Made by a program: the position numbers and the translations under genes | Part shown: one piece after another, positions 59,196 to 64,000 of the stretch | How positions within the stretch are numbered: the first letter of the stretch is position 1 | How the letters are laid out: the number at the start of each line of letters is the position of its first letter | Source: Microthyrium microscopicum | Lineage: Eukaryota; Ascomycota; Dothideomycetes; Microthyriales; Microthyriaceae | Assembly: GCA_010405405.1 (NCBI GenBank) | Contig: MU004231.1 | Span: 3,280,401-3,344,400, forward strand | Direction of reading: 5' to 3' | DNA length: 64,000 nt | The notes under the pieces: generated by a model | The model's database searches: none | Seen by the model: only the letters and a program-made list of their open reading frames with translations | What the model was told of the DNA's origin: nothing

Positions 59196-61195
59196 TCATA
59201 GTTTGCTACGAGGATCAGAGAAAGAAAACAAGCCTCTTCCCTCAGTGGTAGGATCTTTAGACATCCATCCAGATCTACCGATAAGCTCGACCTTGGAGCT
59301 AGCCAGTTCTCTTAGAGTCTCCCCGTCTGCTTCGTTAGCCAAAACTCGGTCGTCATTGGCTTTGAGTCTGCAAACTATGTATGCCATAGAAGGCGCACCT
59401 GATCTGTCGTACTCAATTGTGTAAGTCTGTTGAACCAGTTAGCTGAAGATCGCTCGAGTCCTAAGGGAACATACTTCGATCGTCACCTCTCCAACTGCGT
59501 CCCTGGTCACACGAGGCTTTGGAAGATGTTCTAGATTCTCAGGGAGCATGTCTTGCTCTGGATATCCAGAACCATCAGCGCGCGGGCTCGATGAGATGCA
59601 GATGACATGCTGGTAGGTTAATGTTCCTCCGTTTGCGAGTATCAAGCCGTTCTTTTCTCTCCCGTTTCGAAGTCTGCGAACCATCTCAATGATGGCATGC
59701 ATCGAGTAGTTGTTACCGGCTCCTCCAAAGGAGGTCAGGCCACCAAGTAGAGTAATTGGTTTACTCCCTCCAATAATAGGTAGACCCAAATGTTGGCAAG
59801 CCAGCTTGGGAACAATAGGAAAGCAGCTAATAGTCAAAAGCTTAGCGAAATCCCCAAGCAGATACAAGAAAACTTACGAATAGAAGTCAAATAGATCAAT
59901 ATCGTTAACCGATATGTTGGAAGTCTTTAAAGCGGCGTCTAAGGACTGCGAAATGGAAGGACTGGAATAGAAGTTCGGCCGCTCCCAGACTATCTTCGTA
60001 AGTATCAACTCGCACGTACGGGGAAATTGCTTACACCCATAGGCATCTCTCGTTCCGGCTCCACCTAATGGATATATCCATCTGTCTTTTGAAATTTCAA
60101 GTTGTTCCGCTGTTTCTGTCGAGGTGATGATACATGCCCCAGCCAAGTTCACGTTGTTGAATGCGTTCATCAGCAGAGGATCTTATCCTGTTAATTAGGG
60201 GTGAATTTTTGTGGCTGGATACCACTTACACGGGAAGCATATATTCCTATTCTTTTTCGAGACAGTTCCAATTTCGATTTTAGTCGAGGGCGGCTTCCCA
60301 TAGCTCCAAGCCATTGGATTTTGCGATGCTACCTCCGCAAAATCGGCGTAAAGCTGAGCAGATTCATCGTTATTTTCTTGAATAGACTGGTTCCTTGCTG
60401 CTCGAAACGCGTTTTCATACAGAGGATAGACCTGAATTGGCGCTCCGATCGAATGGATCCCGCCGAGATCTATCGCCTCTGGTCAGTGATAATCAGGAGC
60501 CAAGAGTTCATTGCTCACCGCCTCCTAGTTCTCGAGTTGTGGGAGAAAATACCGAGTCCACGTTTTTATCGACTGGAGTCCATCCCGGTGGTGGAAGCTT
60601 TCCTTTTGCAGCGCAACTAGTGACTATGCAGAGTTAGAAGCGTCAAGATCATACACAACTGGAAGCATACGTGATGCTAAAGCTTCCCCTCCTGCGATGA
60701 CTGCTACTCTACATTTCCGTTGCGAAACTCGTCGAGCGGCTTCATCGAACAATCTTGCTGGCTGGTTCCCACCATGCGGACTGGTTTCGCAGTGTGTAGG
60801 TTTTAAATCCAGACTTTGGGCAACAAGACCAGGAAGATTTGAGTATGCTAAGTGCCTGTCAGTACTTTCTTAAAGTTAAATATACGGTAGTACTTGTATT
60901 AGAATATCTTGAGCTCTGCTCCGCCTTAATTCGGCAGCGCAGTTAGTCGGCGTATGAAACAGGGAGGATTGTGCAAGATGTAAATTGACAACTCACGCCA
61001 GGTCCAAGGTAATACTATGTCTACGCTATCAATAGACAGCTGTAGCTTTCTCTGGGCAGCGTCACTTGCCCCACTGTCCCTGATGGCATTTTGAACCGCT
61101 TTGATAATCAGCTGTAAAGGCTCTATGGCATCCTCAACCTTGGAGGATCGATTGATTATATCTCCTACTCCAATCACTACGGGAGTTGCCGACAT
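59196..61195 (-). CDS. peroxisomal thiolase-like protein (TLP1-type, C-terminal extra domain)
   Basis: The eight-exon gene is complement(join(59196..59426,59475..59826,59878..59989,60035..60181,60230..60478,60519..60623,60671..60847,60997..61195)), 523 residues; every join keeps frame. Thiolase-fold features are an N-terminal VIGVGDIINRS, a central NAFNNVNLAGACIITSTETA, then RPNFYSSPSISQSLD, and a glycine-rich GGLTSFGGAGNNYSMHA in place of the usual HPxGxTG region. The residues where thiolases carry the nucleophilic Cys read SPHGGNQPARLF, without a Cys. After the thiolase core comes the extra domain typical of thiolase-like protein type 1 (YTIEYDRSGAP ... RSGWMSKDP). The C-terminus is RSKL, a canonical PTS1, so it should enter peroxisomes. 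The substrate is unknown. Introns are 40-51 nt apart from 47- and 149-nt ones near the 5' end. Confidence 0.85.
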
Positions 61196-61495
61196 AGCTT
61201 CGTGCTGTGTTTAGTGACGTATCGAATGGACTGCGAGGCGATCAAGCTATCATGATATGATCTTCAAGGTAAGCTGTATCCGCTCGGTGACATTGATCAA
61301 TCACTGTGGTGATACTCAATATACTGTATCGTGGCTAGGTGGTGCTTTTGGAATTGCCAAAGTTCCATTTTCATCAATGTCAGTTACAATGACTCGTCGC
61401 TCAGTGTAATGTCATTGGTTGCGACTGAACGAACTGGAGACGTGACATCCCTGCCCGCCAAATGGGGGCTGTTCAGGATAGCGGTGCCTGGAGTA

Positions 61496-61648
61496 CTACC
61501 GTTTTTACCCTTTCAGTTGGGACATGCTAGCGCGGGTTTTTAGGCGAGGTTTGTCCGTGAGCGATAGCGAGTCACTCCCTAAACTTAGAGCGCCACCAGC
61601 AAAATAAAGCGCGCTAGCATGTCCCAACTGAAAGGGTAAAAACGGTAG
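61496..61648. mobile_element. MITE A, 153 bp, 39-bp perfect terminal inverted repeats, TA target site
   Basis: The ends 61496-61534 and 61610-61648 are perfect reverse complements (outermost bases CTACCGTTTTTACCC), flanked on each side by TA. TA duplication and long perfect ends indicate a Tc1/mariner-type non-autonomous element. The 75-bp interior has no coding capacity. Perfect arms suggest recent insertion. Confidence 0.85.
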
Positions 61649-61650
61649 TA

Positions 61651-62234
61651 TGACGGCTCATAACGGCCACCCTAGCCACTTTACTAAAATCCAAAATCTA
61701 AAAATCTATATGTTTACAAATTAATTATTTATACTATAAAGAGCCTAAATTTAAGGATTCTAAAGAAGCTAATTAGTAAGTTGAATTTTTCTGTATTTTT
61801 TTAATATCTTAAAATATTATATCTATATGTTTTGATAAGAGTAGTTAAACTTCAAAATTATTAATGTTTTTTGCTTTTTAATAAAAAGGGGAGCTTAATA
61901 GAGATACCTTTTTGCCTACTAAGTTAGTGAGATAGACCTTCCCTAAATTAGTGGTAGACCTTACTAAATTAGTAGCTCTTCTTTCTACCTTATGTAATCC
62001 TAAAATACTAAAAACAAGTCGCATATTTCTTAAATTAAAGATTTAACTTTAATAACTATAATTAAATAGACCTTTCTAGTTCTTAAAAATTAAGCAAAAA
62101 TCAACTTGCTATTTAGCTTCTTCAGAATATCTAAATATGTGCTAGTTTTGGTGTAATAATTGCCTTTACATTTCTATGTTTGTTGTACTTTTTGGTTTTG
62201 TTGAAGTGGCCAGGGTGGCCGTTATGAGCCGTCA
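61651..62234. mobile_element. MITE B, 584 bp, about 33-bp terminal inverted repeats, TA target site
   Basis: The ends TGACGGCTCATAACGGCC... at 61651 and its complement ending at 62234 match over about 33 bases with two differences. TA lies on both sides. The interior is extremely AT-rich with no transposase frame, consistent with a mariner-like deletion derivative, possibly altered by RIP. Its left TA is the right TA of MITE A. Confidence 0.85.
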
Positions 62235-62548
62235 TAACTAGTCTGTGGCTTGGATTCAGCCACAAGCCTACATTTGCTGATCCTGTCCTGGCTTTGAACT
62301 TTCGCGTCGTTCTACAAACACTCTCTCCAAAGCTGAAGAGCTTTACGTTGTACTGTTTCTTGAATGGCATGCATTGTACTGCCAATTACTGTCGCTGACG
62401 AATAGCAATGGTGCTTTAGAATGCTCTCTGTCAATGATTCAATATGTTTCGCCATCGGCCACTTCACTCGCTTTCCACGTGCATACGCAAAGACATCCTT
62501 AGCGAGCAAGGCTCACAATTGAGGCCGTTCTCCCACTCTACAGGCGCT

Positions 62549-64000
62549 ATGAAGAGTCATGGTAAGGCTCTATCTCCAGCCTCTGTTTGCCTCCCTGACA
62601 GTTGAGATTGGAACTACCAAGATGAACTCTTTCAGTTTACCCGCGGCCGGTTTCTCTACAACGAGAGAAAGCAGTTTCTGCAACGAGAAGTGCGATTTGA
62701 TATGAACAAGCTTGCTCAAATCGCCGTTGAACTTCTCGGGGCTCAACGATGCGAACAAATCCAAAAGTTCCCGGACGGTCTGTTCAATAAGGCATATCTC
62801 TTCACCATGGACGACGGACAGGAGATTGTTGGCAAAGTTCCCAACCCAAACGCTGGAATTGCGCACTATACTACTGCAAGCGAAGTAGCAACACTGGACT
62901 TTGTAAGTCAATGCTGGTCCAGAATTGCTTACGTGCTAACTAGTCTCGAGGTACGAAACACGCTGAATATTCCAGCCCCCAGAGTTCTAGGATGGAGTTC
63001 CCATTCTGCGAACAATCCCGTCGGAGTGGAGTACATTCTGATGGAGAAGGTAGCTGGAGTGCCATTGGAGCCGTTCTGGAGAGTATTGAAGCCCGTGAAG
63101 AAGTTGGAGGTGTTCATGAAGATATTTGAATACCAAAAGCGACTTTCGGGTGTTGTATTTCCTCGAATCGGCAGTCTTTATTACGCAAGTGACCTAAGTA
63201 CTTTCGACCAGGCACCGCCACTTGTCGTCAAAGTCAACGGAGAACCGCTCGAGCTGTCAAACTTCTCGATTGGTCCGACCGTCGGTCAGGGGTGGTTCTC
63301 TGACGGTCGAGAGACATTGGGCTTCCAAGAGGGGCCATGTACGTTCAGATAACCTTTTTGTTGGTCTAAAATACTCACAAGTGGGTAGGGGCTGATGTGC
63401 TGGAGTACAGAAGAGCAATCGCATCACGAGAACTGCACTGCATTCGTGAACTACACGCACGCAAGCCGATGCAGATGATCTGCGGCCCAAAATTATATCA
63501 ACCAACGTCAGCAAGGAAGGTCAAGGCGTTGGAACTCTTTCAGGCGTGGCTTCCGAAACTCATTCCTGCATCTCAACCAGAACTGCTGGAGGCTTATCTG
63601 TGGCACAATGATCTGCATGCAGAGAACATCTTGGTAAACCCCGAAAAGCCGACGGAAATTATGGGTATCATTGACTGGCAATCGACCGAAATCGCACCTC
63701 TGTTTGAGCTTCGAACAGCTCCAAGCTTCCTTGGCTATGAAGGGCCGGCCATAGACGACAAACTGGAGGCCCCTGTTCTCGATAAAGAGAGCGTGAACTC
63801 GGCTGAAGAAAATGCTCGAGTGATTAAACAGCACAATGACTCGGCGATCATGACTGCATGGTTAAGACTCTTGAAAAAGAAGGATCCCAAGCAGTATCAA
63901 GCGTATCGCTTCCAACAAACAATGCCAGGAACAATTCTTCACATATCTCAGAATATCTTTGAGATGGGAGAGGCACACCTGCTGAGTTTTCTCCTTCAAC
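62549..64000 (+). CDS. APH/AIM9-like protein kinase-fold protein (3' end outside window)
   Basis: The visible part is join(62549..62561,62607..62902,62951..63338,63389..64000), cut by the window edge. The tiny first exon (ATGAAGAGTCATG) joins through a 45-nt intron to DWNYQDELFQFTRGRFLYNE, which matches the N-terminus usual in fungal AIM9-type phosphotransferase proteins. The N-lobe Lys motif is EIVGKVPNP. Then come YILMEKVAGVPLEPFWRV, the catalytic loop LWHNDLHAENILVNP (HND with metal-binding Asn) and the metal Asp in GIIDWQST. Members are called altered inheritance of mitochondria protein 9 or phosphotransferase enzyme family; the substrate is unknown. Catalytic residues are present, so it may be active. 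Intron 2 is 48 nt and free of stops, so its retention would add 16 residues without a frameshift. Confidence 0.8.

Larger units (their letters stand above)
61196..62548. other. intergenic with two mobile elements
   Basis: About 1.35 kb separates two divergent genes (thiolase-like and kinase). More than half of it is two MITEs, listed separately. Left of them lies the thiolase-like promoter (61196-61493). Right of them, 62237-62548 contains the kinase upstream region, with no further gene. Confidence 0.55.

Noticed and set aside
62131-62385. 84-codon minus frame overlapping the right end of MITE B
   Set aside because: It crosses the element boundary and has no transposase motif.
1-64000. CRISPR arrays, prokaryotic operons, riboswitches
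   Set aside because: The sequence is clearly nuclear fungal DNA; no spaced direct-repeat array is present.

Overview
The window is nuclear DNA of a filamentous ascomycete (Pezizomycotina). Genes are interrupted by short GT-AG introns, mostly 40-60 nt. The recognisable proteins are typical of this group: a fungal TACC spindle protein, a Medusa-type developmental regulator, a metallothionein-like Cys protein, a Doa10/Ssm4 ubiquitin ligase, and a peroxisomal thiolase-like protein ending in SKL. I cannot name the species. All exon joins were made by eye from splice signals and frame continuity, and were checked to give a total length divisible by three.

Layout. 0-6 kb: the tail of an unknown + strand gene, a Gdt1-type Golgi cation transporter (-), a metallothionein-like gene (+) and a TACC protein (-). 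6-11.9 kb: gene-poor, with a coiled-coil/tail-anchored hypothetical protein (+), an atypical alpha/beta hydrolase (-) and one doubtful small gene. 11.9-18.8 kb: a compact housekeeping block of STRAP-like WD40 (-), Cdc37 (-), a mitochondrial ABC half-transporter sharing a divergent promoter with CDC37 (+), and a small membrane protein (+). 18.8-23.4 kb: no firm gene, but a decayed minus-strand gene and a possible tiny two-exon gene. 23.4-34.5 kb: a small conserved-looking protein, Doa10, and a 1261-residue Ala/Ser-rich repeat protein, the last two divergently transcribed. 34.5-46.3 kb: 11.7 kb without a callable gene, holding a hairpin, minisatellites and coding relics. 46.3-50.3 kb: the Medusa-type regulator, with a long ATG-free leader and a 1.36 kb first intron. 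50.3-64 kb: an LRR-like hypothetical protein, a small Cys-rich protein, the thiolase-like gene, two abutting MITEs with TA target sites, and an APH/AIM9-like kinase cut by the window end.

There is no sign of an operon or biosynthetic cluster. Most genes are independent cell-biology functions: Golgi ion homeostasis, metal binding, spindle, Hsp90 chaperoning, mitochondrial export, ER protein degradation, development and peroxisomal metabolism. The points most worth a second look are the MITE pair, the Medusa leader and intron, the YGT-repeat protein, the hydrolase with a changed oxyanion motif, and the decayed coding remnants in the gene-poor stretches.
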